64,000 nt of DNA from Roseivivax jejudonensis (GCF_900172265.1 NZ_FWFK01000001.1:1-64000); one strand, 5' to 3'. Positions 8,936 to 17,541 are shown, counted from the first letter of the stretch. Program-made: numbers and translations. The notes: generated by a model not told the origin, from the letters alone.

Positions 8936-8974
8936 GGGGGGCTGCCGCAGGCAGCGGGGGGCGCGCAGCCCCCC
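8936..8974. repeat. extragenic palindrome between permease genes
   Basis: GGGGGGCTG (8936-8944) and CAGCCCCCC (8966-8974) form a 9-bp stem enclosing a second small stem (GCTGCC/GGCAGC). It directly follows the motif at 8913-8932 and may act in partial termination or mRNA stability within the operon. Confidence 0.5.
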
Positions 8975-8997
8975 TCCGGTCTCGGGCAGGCGCGCCG

Positions 8998-9999
8998 TCA
9001 CGACCGCATTCCCATCCGCCCGAGAAGCGCGCGCTCCACCACGCCCAGCGCCCCGACGCACAGCGCCGCAAGAATCGCCGCGGCGAAGAGCGCCGCCCAG
9101 ATCTGCTCGGTCTGGCCGTAATAGCTTCCCGCCAGGAGCCGCGCGCCGAAGCCCGCCGAGGCGCCGGTCGGCAGCTCGCCGACGATCGCGCCCACCAGCG
9201 ACGCCGCGATGCCGATCTTCAGCGAGGCGAAGAGATACGGCATCGAGGCCGGCAGCCGCAGCTTGCGGAAGATCTGCGCCTTCGACGCGCCGTAGGTCGC
9301 CAGGAGATCGAGCTGCATCCCGTCGGGGCTGCGCAGCCCCTTCACCATGCCGACCACCACCGGGAAGAACGAAAGGTAGGCCGAGATCACGGCCTTCGGC
9401 ACGATGCCCTGGATGCCGATCGAGTAGAGCACCACGATGATCATCGGCGCGATCGCGATGATCGGCACCGTCTGGCTCACGATCGCCCAGGGCAGCACGC
9501 TCATGTCCATCACCCGGCTGTGCACGATGCCCACCGCCAGCGCGATGCCGAGCCCGGTGCCGATGACGAAGCCGAGAAGCGTCGCCGAGAGCGTCACCCA
9601 GCCATGATAGACCAGCGAGCGGTTGGAGCCGATCGGCTCACCGGCGGTCCCGGCCCAGAGCTCGGCCGCCACCTGGTGCGGCGCGGGCAGCCGCGCGCGG
9701 TCCTGTCCGAAGGCGCCCGAGACCGCGACCTCGGGGTTGGCCAGCGCGAGCGCGAGCCCGCCCATCTGGCGCCGCTCGGCCGGGCTCTCCGGCGTGACCG
9801 CGATTCCCGCGCGCGCCGCCGCCAGAACCGAGGACTGCGCGTTCATCGGGATGCACGCGAGATACCACAGCCCCAGGATCGCCGCGACGATGGTGGCCAC
9901 CGGCACCAGCGTGTGACCGATCCCGCGCATCCAGAGCGCGGCGCGCGCGGAGCGTCCGATACCGGCGCCCTGCCCGGAGATGGGAGCCGTGTCGGTCAT
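8998..9999 (-). CDS. ABC transporter permease (BPD type) with long periplasmic insert
   Basis: This second permease of the importer has 333 residues. The first membrane helix (about residues 23-45) is followed by a stretch of roughly 80 residues with no hydrophobic segment, containing RRQMGGLALALANPE, before the core six-helix domain begins near residue 115. This insert makes it longer than the partner permease. The ATPase-contact loop reads TYGASKAQIFRKLRLPASMP. The ATG at 9999 was preferred over upstream in-frame starts, which would overlap the ATPase gene. Confidence 0.85.
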   Translation of the reverse strand: MTDTAPISGQGAGIGRSARAALWMRGIGHTLVPVATIVAAILGLWYLACIPMNAQSSVLAAARAGIAVTPESPAERRQMGGLALALANPEVAVSGAFGQDRARLPAPHQVAAELWAGTAGEPIGSNRSLVYHGWVTLSATLLGFVIGTGLGIALAVGIVHSRVMDMSVLPWAIVSQTVPIIAIAPMIIVVLYSIGIQGIVPKAVISAYLSFFPVVVGMVKGLRSPDGMQLDLLATYGASKAQIFRKLRLPASMPYLFASLKIGIAASLVGAIVGELPTGASAGFGARLLAGSYYGQTEQIWAALFAAAILAALCVGALGVVERALLGRMGMRS

Positions 10000-10054
10000 C
10001 GCGCCGCCCCGCGGGAGTCCGGCGTGCTGCGCGTCCGGTCGGCCGTCCGCTGCG

Positions 10055-10882
10055 TCATGCCGCCTCCATACCGGCGCGCAGCCCTTCGCGAACCCGGTGG
10101 GCGACGTCGATGAACTCGCGGCTGTCACGGATGTCGAGCGGCCGCTCGCGCGGCAGCGGGCTCTCGATCACGTCCGAGATCCGCCCCGGCCGCGGCGACA
10201 TCACCACGATCCGGGTCGACAGGTAGACCGCCTCGGGGATCGAATGGGTGACGAAGAGCATGGTCTTGCCCGTCCGCCCCCAGAGTGCCAGAAGCTCCTC
10301 GTTCAGCCGGTCCCGCACGATCTCGTCGAGCGCGCCGAACGGCTCGTCCATCAGCAGCAGGCCCGCATCGAAGCTGAGCGCGCGCGCGATCGACGCGCGC
10401 TGCTGCATGCCGCCCGACAGCTGCCAGGGATACTTCGTCCCGAACCCTTCGAGGTCGACGAGCGCCAGCGTGTCGCGCACCCGCCGCCGCTTCTCCTCCT
10501 CGGAAAAGCCCATGATCTCGAGCGGCAGCCGGATGTTGCCGTCGATGGTGCGCCATGGATAGAGGCCCGCGGCCTGGAAGACGTAGCCGTAGGCCCGCGC
10601 CCTTCGCGCGGCGTCGGCGCTCATTCCGTTCACGCTCAGGCGGCCGCCGGTCGGCGTCTCGAGGCCGGCGACGCAGCGCAGGAACGTCGTCTTGCCGCAG
10701 CCCGACGGGCCGATGAAGGACACGAACTCGCCCTGCCCGATCTCGAGATCCACGTCCTTCAGCGCGTGAACCGGCCCGTCATTCGTATGGAATGTCAGCT
10801 CCAGGTTCGCTGCAGAGACCACCGGACCGGCTCCCGCGCCGGACACGGGTTCGGGCGTTGCGTCGGACGTCGTGTCAGACAT
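10055..10882 (-). CDS. ABC transporter ATP-binding protein
   Basis: This ATPase drives the importer. It is 275 residues with Walker A GPSGCGKTT (about residue 64), the signature LSGGMQQR, Walker B LLMDEPFGALDE and the switch His in VTHSIPEA, as in the nitrate/taurine/ThiZ class. It starts inside the end of the membrane-protein gene (8-base overlap), so translation is coupled. Its place between the hydantoinase-linked membrane protein and the permeases confirms a single operon for catabolism and uptake. Confidence 0.9.
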   Translation of the reverse strand: MSDTTSDATPEPVSGAGAGPVVSAANLELTFHTNDGPVHALKDVDLEIGQGEFVSFIGPSGCGKTTFLRCVAGLETPTGGRLSVNGMSADAARRARAYGYVFQAAGLYPWRTIDGNIRLPLEIMGFSEEEKRRRVRDTLALVDLEGFGTKYPWQLSGGMQQRASIARALSFDAGLLLMDEPFGALDEIVRDRLNEELLALWGRTGKTMLFVTHSIPEAVYLSTRIVVMSPRPGRISDVIESPLPRERPLDIRDSREFIDVAHRVREGLRAGMEAA

Positions 10883-11396
10883 GGTCCGCCTCCGTCCACG
10901 CCGATCGCGCGACCGGCAGCGACACGAGCGCCGCGACCGCCCCGACCCAGACCGAGGCGTCCCGGGCATCCGGCCAGACCGGGCGCTCGCCGGATGCCGC
11001 CACCAGCACCGTGAAGGAACCGATCGCGGCGACCCACACAGCCCCCGGCAGGGCCACCATCGCCGCGGCACGGCGCGACATCACCCGCGCGGCGAGCCCG
11101 AAGACCGGCGCGAACAGGAGCGCCGCCACCGCCGCGCCCACCGTGACCGCCGTGGCGAGCCACGGCAGGGCGAACCGCCAGCCGACGGCCGAAGACGAGA
11201 CGACGGCCGTCACGACAGCGACGGCGCTCGCGTCCTCGGGCATCCCGCCGATCACGGCGCCGATCGCGGCCGCGAGCCCGACCGCCGCCAGCGGGAACAG
11301 GACATAGGTCAGACCCGTCGTCGCGTAGTAGGCCACGGCGAACCTCACGATCGGCCGCCCCGATGCCGGGTTTCGTGCCGTGCCCGTGCCCGCCAA
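10875..11396 (-). CDS. unknown four-helix membrane protein of the pyrimidine operon
   Basis: This encodes 173 residues with about four transmembrane helices (near residues 23-50, 58-78, 85-107 and 118-135). I recognise no family. I chose the TTG one base after the hydA stop because GGGGGTG lies just upstream; a GTG at residue 17 or 21 is possible. It is translationally linked to hydA before it and overlaps the ATPase gene after it by 8 bases. Position suggests an accessory part of the importer or an independent permease, but there is no direct evidence. Confidence 0.65.
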   Translation of the reverse strand: MAGTGTARNPASGRPIVRFAVAYYATTGLTYVLFPLAAVGLAAAIGAVIGGMPEDASAVAVVTAVVSSSAVGWRFALPWLATAVTVGAAVAALLFAPVFGLAARVMSRRAAAMVALPGAVWVAAIGSFTVLVAASGERPVWPDARDASVWVGAVAALVSLPVARSAWTEADHV

Positions 11397-11397
11397 A

Positions 11398-12858
11398 TCA
11401 CACCCCCGCCGGGATGTTCATCGGGTCGCGGTGGATCTGCTTCGGTGCCGTCAGCGCCTTCCATTTCGACAGCGCGGTGTGCGCCGAGGGGAAGGCCGGA
11501 CGCGGCACGAACCGGCCGCGCCCCGGCTGCGGCTGGCTGTTCTGGCCCCAGGCCCAGATCACCTCGCCCCGGCTGATCGTGTAGCGCGGCTGGGCCGTGA
11601 CCTCGAATCCCTCGAACACGTTGTAGTCGAGGATGGAATGGTGATTGGACGCGCTGATCGTCTTGGTGATCGACGGATCCCAGACCACGATGTCGGCGTC
11701 CGCGCCTTCGACGATCGCGCCCTTCTTGGGATAGATGTTGAGGATCTTCGCCACGTTCGAGGACGTGACCGCCACGAACTCGTTCATCGTCAGCCGCCCG
11801 GTCTCCACGCCCGTCGTCCACAGCACGCCGAGCCGCTCCTCGAGACCGTTCGACCCGTTCGGGATCTTGGTGAAGTCGCCCACGCCCATGCGCTTCTGCT
11901 CGGTCGAGAAGGCGGCGTGGTCGGTCGCGACCACCTGCAGCGATCCCGCCTGCAACCCGGCCCAGAGCGAATCCTGGTGCTGCTTGTTGCGGAACGGCGG
12001 CGACATCACCCGGCGCGCGGCGTGGTCCCAGTCGGTGTTGAAGTACTCGCTCTCGTCGAGCGTCAGGAACTGTGCAAGCGGCTCGCCATAGACCCGCATC
12101 CCCTTCTGCCGCGCCCGGCGGATCGCCTCGTGCGCCTGCTCGCAGCTCACGTGCACGATGTAGAGCGGCACGCCCGCCGCATCGGCGATGGTGATCGCAC
12201 GGTTCGCCGCCTCGCCCTCGAACTCGGGCGGACGGGAATAGGCGTGGCCCTCGGGCCCGGTGATGCCCTGTTCCAGCATCTGCTGCTGCATGTCCGCGAC
12301 CAGGTCGCCGTTCTCGGCATGCACCATCGGCAGCGCGCCCAGCTCCTTGCAGCGCTTGAACGACGCGAACATCTCGTCATCCTCGATCATCAGCGCGCCC
12401 TTGTAGGCCATGAAGTGCTTGAACGAGTTGACGCCCATGTCGACGGCGTCCTTCATTTCGTCGAAGATCAGCTCGTTCCAGCCGGTCACCGCGCAGTGAA
12501 AGCCGATATCGGCGCAGATCTGCGGCCCGGACTTGCGGTGCCAGTCGTTGATCGCATTCTTGATCGACCCGTCGGCGCCCGGCAGCACGAAGTCCACCGT
12601 CATCGTGGTGCCGCCGCAGGCCGCGGCCCAGGTGCCGGTCTCGAAGGTCTCGGCGGCGGTCGTGCCCATGAAGGGCATCTCCATGTGGGTGTGCGGGTCG
12701 ATGCCGCCGGGGATGACATAGGCGCCCGAGGCGTCGATCACCTCGTCGCCGGACAGGTTCTCGCCGATCTGCTTGATCGTCTCGCCCTCGATCAGCACGT
12801 CCGCCGTCCAGGTGCGGTCCGCGGTGACGATGGTGCCGTTCTTGATGACCTTGGTCAT
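11398..12858 (-). CDS. hydA: dihydropyrimidinase (D-hydantoinase family)
   Basis: Second step of reductive pyrimidine breakdown: ring opening of dihydrouracil to N-carbamoyl-beta-alanine in the cytoplasm. It is 486 residues, a normal length. The amidohydrolase metal site is visible: GGIDPHTHMEMPF (first His pair, about residue 57), the lysine to be carboxylated in NSFKHFMAYKG, MVHAENGD, IVHVSCEQA and ATDHAAF (Asp ligand). The start has CAGGGAGA upstream. It lies between a small lipoprotein gene and a membrane-protein gene in the operon controlled by the RutR-type operator at 14524. Confidence 0.93.
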   Translation of the reverse strand: MTKVIKNGTIVTADRTWTADVLIEGETIKQIGENLSGDEVIDASGAYVIPGGIDPHTHMEMPFMGTTAAETFETGTWAAACGGTTMTVDFVLPGADGSIKNAINDWHRKSGPQICADIGFHCAVTGWNELIFDEMKDAVDMGVNSFKHFMAYKGALMIEDDEMFASFKRCKELGALPMVHAENGDLVADMQQQMLEQGITGPEGHAYSRPPEFEGEAANRAITIADAAGVPLYIVHVSCEQAHEAIRRARQKGMRVYGEPLAQFLTLDESEYFNTDWDHAARRVMSPPFRNKQHQDSLWAGLQAGSLQVVATDHAAFSTEQKRMGVGDFTKIPNGSNGLEERLGVLWTTGVETGRLTMNEFVAVTSSNVAKILNIYPKKGAIVEGADADIVVWDPSITKTISASNHHSILDYNVFEGFEVTAQPRYTISRGEVIWAWGQNSQPQPGRGRFVPRPAFPSAHTALSKWKALTAPKQIHRDPMNIPAGV

Positions 12859-12914
12859 GGTCTCTCCCTGTCGTCTCTGGCGCGCCGTGTGGTCTGTCGC
12901 GCGCGGTCCTGCGC

Positions 12915-12935
12915 TTCTTCTTGGCAAAAATACTC
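12915..12935. repeat. interspersed motif TTCTTCTTGGCAAAAATACTC, copy 2
   Basis: This is a relative of the sequence at 8913-8932, differing mainly in GGCAAAAA against GGCGGAAA. It lies in the gap between hydA and the upstream lipoprotein gene. Both copies have the same orientation in the operon. Confidence 0.5.
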
Positions 12936-12970
12936 GTATCCCGTCGCCGCCACCGGCGGTCCGGCGCGGA

Positions 12971-13219
12971 TCACCCCGCCGGCGCCACGCAGACCGGCGC
13001 GCCGTCGCCGTCGAGCACCGGCTCGGCGATGCTGGACCCCGCCGGCACCACCGACTGGCAGCCGTTCTCGTCGATCATCAGCGTGGCGCCCTCGGCATCC
13101 TCGACGAGCGTGGTGCCGCCCACCTGACGGATGCCGCCCTCGCCTCCGCCGCCGCCGAACCCGCCGGAGCAACCGGCGGCCAGCAGGACGACGATGATGA
13201 GTCCCGTGCGTGCGGTCAC
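12971..13219 (-). CDS. small lipoprotein in the pyrimidine operon
   Basis: This 82-residue protein has a short lipoprotein signal ending in LAAGC (Cys17), a glycine-rich linker (residues 19-29) and a compact acidic domain with two cysteines (ENGCQS and APVCVAP). The GTG start overlaps the stop of the preceding hydrolase gene (GTGA), which indicates coupled translation and makes this start convincing despite the small size. I recognise no family. A lipoprotein inside a catabolic/uptake operon might assist ligand capture in the periplasm, but this is only a guess from position. Confidence 0.7.
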   Translation of the reverse strand: MTARTGLIIVVLLAAGCSGGFGGGGGEGGIRQVGGTTLVEDAEGATLMIDENGCQSVVPAGSSIAEPVLDGDGAPVCVAPAG

Positions 13220-14466
13220 GCGACGATCTCCGCGGTGTCCACCACTGCGTGCATCAGCACGTCGGCCCCGGCGCGCGCCCAGTCCTTGGTGATCTCCTCG
13301 GCCTCGTTGTGCGAAAGCCCGTCGACGCAGGGGCACATCACCATCGCCGTCGGCGCCACGCGGTTGATCCAGCAGGCGTCGTGGCCCGCACCCGACACGA
13401 TGTCGCGATGCGAGTATCCCAGACGCTCGGCCGCGTCCCGGATCGCCGCCACGCAGCCCGTATCGAAGGTCACCGGATCGAAATGCCCGACCGGCTCGAT
13501 CTCGATGCCGAGACCCAGTGTCTCCGCGATCTCGGCCGCCTCGGTCTCGAGCCGGTCGCGCATGGCGTTGAGCTTGTCGAGATCGGGCGACCGGAAATCG
13601 ATGGTGAAGACGGCCTTGCCGGGGATCACGTTGCGCGAGTTCGGATAGACGTTGGCCTGCCCGATCGCCCCGACAGCGTTTGGCTGGTGGTCCATCGCGA
13701 TGCGGTGGACAGCCTCGGTGATCCGCGCCATGCCAAGGCCGGCGTTGACCCGCATCTCCATCGGCGTGGAGCCGGTATGCGCGTCCTTGCCGGTCAGCGT
13801 GACCTGCAGCCACCAGAGGCCCTGTCCGTGCGTGACCACGCCGATGTCCTTGCCCTCCGTCTCGAGGATCGGGCCCTGTTCGATATGCAGCTCGAAGAAG
13901 GCGTGCATCTCGCGCGTGCCCACCGGCTCCTCGCCGCGCCAGCCGATGCGGTCGAGCTCGTCGCCGAAGCGCTTGCCCTCTGCGTCGGTCCGGTCCTCGG
14001 CCCAGTCCTGCGCGTGCATGCCGGCAAAGACCCCCGACGACAGCATCGCCGGCGCGAAGCGGGTGCCTTCCTCGTTCGTCCAGTTCGTCACCACGATGGG
14101 ACGTTTCGTACGGATTCCGAGGTCATTCAGCGAGCGCACGATCTCCAGCCCGCCCAGGACGCCCAGCACTCCGTCGTACTTGCCGCCCGTCGGCTGCGTA
14201 TCGAGATGCGAGCCGACATAGACCGGCAGCGCGTCGGGATCGGTGCCCTCGCGGCGCGCGAACATGTTGCCCATCGTGTCGAGACCCATGCTGCAGCCGG
14301 CATCCTCGCACCAGCGCTGGAACAGGGCGCGCCCCTCGGCATCGGCGTCGGTAAGGGTCTGGCGGTTGTTGCCGCCGGCGACGCCGGGGCCGATCTTCGC
14401 CATTTCCATCAGGCTGTCCCAAAGCCGTTCGCCGTCGATCCTCAGGTTTTCGCCCGGTGCTGCCAT
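13216..14466 (-). CDS. pydC: beta-ureidopropionase / N-carbamoyl amidase (Zn-dependent, M20 family)
   Basis: Final step of the reductive route: N-carbamoyl-beta-alanine to beta-alanine, CO2 and ammonia. It is 416 residues, typical for the allantoate amidohydrolase/hydantoinase-carbamoylase group. Metal and catalytic motifs are present: GSHLDTQPTGGKYDG (about residue 86), TNWTNEEGTRF, HIEQGP, GKDAHTGSTPM and GAGHDA. It is the first gene of the leftward operon, 58 bases from the RutR-type operator. The symbol follows the pyrimidine context; a hydantoin carbamoylase role would look the same in sequence. Confidence 0.9.
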   Translation of the reverse strand: MAAPGENLRIDGERLWDSLMEMAKIGPGVAGGNNRQTLTDADAEGRALFQRWCEDAGCSMGLDTMGNMFARREGTDPDALPVYVGSHLDTQPTGGKYDGVLGVLGGLEIVRSLNDLGIRTKRPIVVTNWTNEEGTRFAPAMLSSGVFAGMHAQDWAEDRTDAEGKRFGDELDRIGWRGEEPVGTREMHAFFELHIEQGPILETEGKDIGVVTHGQGLWWLQVTLTGKDAHTGSTPMEMRVNAGLGMARITEAVHRIAMDHQPNAVGAIGQANVYPNSRNVIPGKAVFTIDFRSPDLDKLNAMRDRLETEAAEIAETLGLGIEIEPVGHFDPVTFDTGCVAAIRDAAERLGYSHRDIVSGAGHDACWINRVAPTAMVMCPCVDGLSHNEAEEITKDWARAGADVLMHAVVDTAEIVA

Positions 14467-14523
14467 GTCACATCCCTGTTCGCCGGTGGCGGGACCGCGC
14501 TTGACCGCGCCCGCTCCGGTTTT

Positions 14524-14539
14524 TTACCGTTTGGTAAAG
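14524..14539. promoter_or_regulatory. RutR-type operator between pydC and rutR
   Basis: TTTACCGTTTGGTAAA has perfect 6-bp arms (TTTACC/GGTAAA) around GTTT. It resembles the E. coli RutR palindrome (TTGACCANNTGGTCAA) and lies between the divergent pydC and rutR genes, so RutR could control both. A copy with one difference lies before preT (19811-19826). Confidence 0.8.
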
Positions 14540-14650
14540 GGACGATTGCAACCGGGCTGCGGCCTGTCAAGCGAGCGATCCCGAGCCCGCCCCGGCCGGC
14601 GCACAAGATTTGGGCAGCCTGCCTGCCATGTTTCCAGTGAAGGGACCCGC

Positions 14651-15301
14651 ATGGCCGAGGACGGCTCTCCCGAGGGTGGCACGAAACCGCTGAGCCGGAT
14701 CCAGGCCCGCAATCGCCGCCGGATCCTCGAGGCGGCGCTCGACGTGTTCTCGCAAGCCGGGTTTCGCGGCGCGACTCTCGACCAGATCGCCGAGAGGGCG
14801 GGCATGTCGAAGCCCAATGTCCTCTATTACTTCGACAGCAAGGACTCGATCCACGTGGCGTTGCTCAACGCACTGATGAGCCGATGGCTCGCCCCTCTCG
14901 AGCGGCTGGGGACGCGCGCCGGCGAGCCACCGCTCGACGCGCTCATGGCCTACATCCGACGCAAGCTCGAGATGAGCTTCGAGATGCCGCGCGAAAGCCG
15001 GCTCTTCGCCGGCGAGGTGCTGCAGGGCGCGCCGCGCATGGCGCCGCATCTCGACAGCACGCTCAAGCCGCTGTTCGACGAGAAATGCGCGCTCATCCGG
15101 CGCTGGGTGGACGAAGGGCAGCTCGCCACGGTCGATCCCGAACACCTGCTCTACTCGATCTGGGCGGTCACGCAGCACTACGCCGATTTCGAGGCGCAGG
15201 TCGGGGCGCTGACCGCGGACCAGGCCACGGCGCGCGAGCGCGCGGCCACACATGTCGATGCGCTGTTTTTTCGGCTCCTGGCCCCCCGCCAGAAGACATG
15301 A
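14651..15301 (+). CDS. rutR: TetR-family pyrimidine regulator RutR
   Basis: This is a DNA-binding regulator that in E. coli senses uracil and controls pyrimidine use. It is 216 residues. The HTH is at about residues 38-62 (ATLDQIAERAGMSKPNVLYYF). The C-terminal part keeps RutR landmarks, including PRESRLFAGEVLQGAP and the segment SIWAVTQHYADFEAQV. It lies divergent from the pyd operon with an inverted repeat between them, and the same repeat precedes preT, so one regulator likely covers both operons. The ATG at 14651 was chosen because it precedes the conserved LSRIQARNRRRIL start. Confidence 0.9.
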   Translation: MAEDGSPEGGTKPLSRIQARNRRRILEAALDVFSQAGFRGATLDQIAERAGMSKPNVLYYFDSKDSIHVALLNALMSRWLAPLERLGTRAGEPPLDALMAYIRRKLEMSFEMPRESRLFAGEVLQGAPRMAPHLDSTLKPLFDEKCALIRRWVDEGQLATVDPEHLLYSIWAVTQHYADFEAQVGALTADQATARERAATHVDALFFRLLAPRQKT

Positions 15302-15371
15302 ATTCCTGTTTCTCAAATGCACTGTTAAGACCTAGTCTCTATTACTGGGGATGAGTGCGAGGAGACGCGAG

Positions 15372-15878
15372 ATGCAGAGCGCAACGGAATTCGACGAGGC
15401 TCACATTTCCAGGGATCGCGACGTTTTCGTACGGGAACTGCTGAGCGAACTCGCCGAAATCCTCGAAAGCGGTGTCGGCCTCGAACAGACCGCGTCGTTC
15501 ATCGCGCGCGTCGGCAACCGCATCGGCTCCAGCATGAACGCGGAATACGTAGGCGCGGTGCCGGGCGACCGGCTCGAGGTCGAACAGGTCGCCGCCGCCC
15601 TCGTCGACCTCAAGCGGCGGATCGACGGCGGCTTCTCCGTCGAGAGCGTCGACGACGAGGAAATCGTGCTGGTCAACAGCGCCTGCCCGTTCGGGCACTA
15701 CGTCCACGGCCGTCGATCGCTGTGCATGATGACGTCGAGCGTGTTCGGCCGCATCGCCGCGGACAATCTCGGCTATGCGCGCGTGGAGATCGAAAAGGCG
15801 ATTGCGCGCGGCGATCCGGGCTGTCGGGTGATCATCTATCTGAACGAAGGCGACGCCGGGATCGAATACAGCCGGTGA
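15372..15878 (+). CDS. V4R-like / methanogen output domain protein
   Basis: This 168-residue protein has a single domain resembling the 4-vinyl-reductase/methanogen output type: a helical first half (FVRELLSELAEILESGVG) and a second half with CPFG, a Cys-containing LCMMTSSVFG segment, then AIARGDPGCRVIIYL. Such domains bind small ligands and often sit in sensors. The ATG at 15372 follows GAGGAG with good spacing; the upstream ATG at 15351 lacks a ribosome binding site. It lies 70 bases downstream of rutR on the same strand, but belonging to the pyrimidine regulon is only a possibility. Confidence 0.65.
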   Translation: MQSATEFDEAHISRDRDVFVRELLSELAEILESGVGLEQTASFIARVGNRIGSSMNAEYVGAVPGDRLEVEQVAAALVDLKRRIDGGFSVESVDDEEIVLVNSACPFGHYVHGRRSLCMMTSSVFGRIAADNLGYARVEIEKAIARGDPGCRVIIYLNEGDAGIEYSR

Positions 15879-15990
15879 TACGCATGCCGCCGCCGGCGCG
15901 GGCACGCCCTTGGAACGTCCCATCCGATTCGTCCGTTTGCGTGGTACAGTGGCCACTCGTGGCAGAACGCATCGACGGAGGAGACCCGAG

Positions 15991-16173
15991 ATGGATGCGA
16001 TGCAGATCTCTCACTACGCGGGCGCGCTCTACCGCGCCCATGGGCCGAAAGCCGAAGCGGAAGCGTCGCAGCGCGCGCAAGCCTGCGAGGTTGCAGGCCG
16101 GATGGACGAGGCGGAGGACTGGCGTCAGATCCGCGCCGCGATCTGCCGGCGTCGCCCCGCACGCGAGACCTGA
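15991..16173 (+). CDS. small conserved-looking helical protein
   Basis: This encodes 60 residues starting at an ATG preceded by GGAGGAG with ideal spacing. The protein is alanine-rich and helical (YAGALYRAHGPKAEAEASQRA) and ends with a basic tail. I cannot name a family, although similar short proteins seem common in Rhodobacterales. A strong bidirectional terminator follows and separates it from the convergent preA gene. Confidence 0.7.
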   Translation: MDAMQISHYAGALYRAHGPKAEAEASQRAQACEVAGRMDEAEDWRQIRAAICRRRPARET

Positions 16174-16202
16174 CGGGCCCGACATTACCGCATCACGAAT
16201 TA

Positions 16203-16229
16203 CCGGGCCGCCGGAGGCCGGCGGCCCGG
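16203..16229. terminator. bidirectional terminator between convergent genes
   Basis: CCGGGCCGCCGG (16203-16214) and CCGGCGGCCCGG (16218-16229) form a perfect 12-bp stem with a 3-base loop, followed by TTGTTC on the plus strand. It lies between the small gene ending at 16173 and preA ending at 16234. Confidence 0.85.
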
Positions 16230-16233
16230 TTGT

Positions 16234-17541
16234 TCATTCGGCGGCCTTCACGGCAGCCGGATTGTTCGGGTGCGTCGTCCAGTTGGCATAATGCGGCTCC
16301 ACCGTGCGTCCGGTCCGCGGATCGACCTCGCCCGGGGCCATTTCCACCATCGTGATGCAATCCTCGACCGGACAGACATCCACGCAAAGGTTGCACGCCA
16401 CGCATTCGGCATCGATCACCTCAAACACGCGGCCCGGCTTCATCGCGATGGCCTGATGCGAAGTGTCTTCGCACGCGGCGTAGCAGCGGCCGCACTGGAT
16501 GCACGCATCCTGATCGATCCGCGCCTTGGTGACGTAGTTGAGATTGAGGTATTGCCAGTCGGTCACGTTCGGAACCGCGCGCCCCACGACCTCGGCCACC
16601 GACGCGTAGCCTTTCTCGTCCATCCACTGCGACAAGCCACGCTTCATCTCTTCGACGATGCGGAACCCATAGGTCATCGCCGCGGTGCACACCTGCACGT
16701 TGCCGGCGCCGAGCGCCATGAACTCCGCCGCGTCGCGCCACGTCGTCACGCCGCCGATACCCGAGATCGGCATCCCGCGCGTCTCGGCGTCACGAGCGAT
16801 CTCCGACACCATGGATAGCGCAATCGGCTTCACCGCCGGGCCGCAATACCCGCCGTGCGAGCCCTTCCCGTCGATGGTCGGCTCGGGTGCCATGCTGTCG
16901 AGGTTCACGCTGGTGATCGAGTTGATCGTATTGATCAGCGACACCGCGTCCGCACCGCCGTTCTTCGCCGCCGTCGCAGGCTTGCGAATATCGGTGATGT
17001 TGGGCGTCAGCTTCACGATCACCGGGCGGTCGTAGTACCGCTTGCACCAGCGCGTGACCATCTCGATATATTCCGGAACCTGCCCGACAGCAGAGCCCAT
17101 GCCGCGCTCGCTCATACCGTGTGGGCAGCCGAAATTGAGCTCGATCCCGTCCGCGCCCGTCTCCATCACGCGCGGCAGGATCGCCTTCCACGCCTCCTCC
17201 TCACACGGCACCATGATCGAGGCGATGAGCGCGTGGTCGGGGTAATCCGCCTTCACGCGCGCCATCTCTTCGAGGTTGGTCTCAAGCGGGCGATCGGTGA
17301 TGAGCTCGATGTTGTTGAGGCCCATGAGGCGACGGTCCGGCCCGTAGATCGCGCCGTAGCGCGGCCCGTTCACGTTCACGACCGGCGGGCCCTCGGCGCC
17401 GAGGGTCTTCCACACGACGCCACCCCAGCCGGCCTCAAAGGCGCGGCGGACGTTGTATTCCTTGTCCGTCGGCGGCGCGGAGGCGAGCCAGAACGGGTTG
17501 GGACTCTTGATGCCCACGAAATCGGTCGTCAGATCGGCCAT
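16234..17541 (-). CDS. preA: dihydropyrimidine dehydrogenase, catalytic subunit PreA
   Basis: With PreT this makes the NAD-dependent enzyme that reduces uracil or thymine to the dihydropyrimidine (or runs in reverse). It is 435 residues: an FMN-binding dihydroorotate-dehydrogenase-like barrel (LIASIMVPCEEEAW, ELNFGCPHGMSERGMG, VIVKLTPNITDI, GIGGVTTW) followed by two [4Fe-4S] motifs, CIQCGRCYAACEDTSH and CVACNLCVDVCPVEDC. The start was set at MADLTTDFVG after GGGAGACACC. It is the last gene of the preT-fpg-preA operon. Confidence 0.94.
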   Translation of the reverse strand: MADLTTDFVGIKSPNPFWLASAPPTDKEYNVRRAFEAGWGGVVWKTLGAEGPPVVNVNGPRYGAIYGPDRRLMGLNNIELITDRPLETNLEEMARVKADYPDHALIASIMVPCEEEAWKAILPRVMETGADGIELNFGCPHGMSERGMGSAVGQVPEYIEMVTRWCKRYYDRPVIVKLTPNITDIRKPATAAKNGGADAVSLINTINSITSVNLDSMAPEPTIDGKGSHGGYCGPAVKPIALSMVSEIARDAETRGMPISGIGGVTTWRDAAEFMALGAGNVQVCTAAMTYGFRIVEEMKRGLSQWMDEKGYASVAEVVGRAVPNVTDWQYLNLNYVTKARIDQDACIQCGRCYAACEDTSHQAIAMKPGRVFEVIDAECVACNLCVDVCPVEDCITMVEMAPGEVDPRTGRTVEPHYANWTTHPNNPAAVKAAE

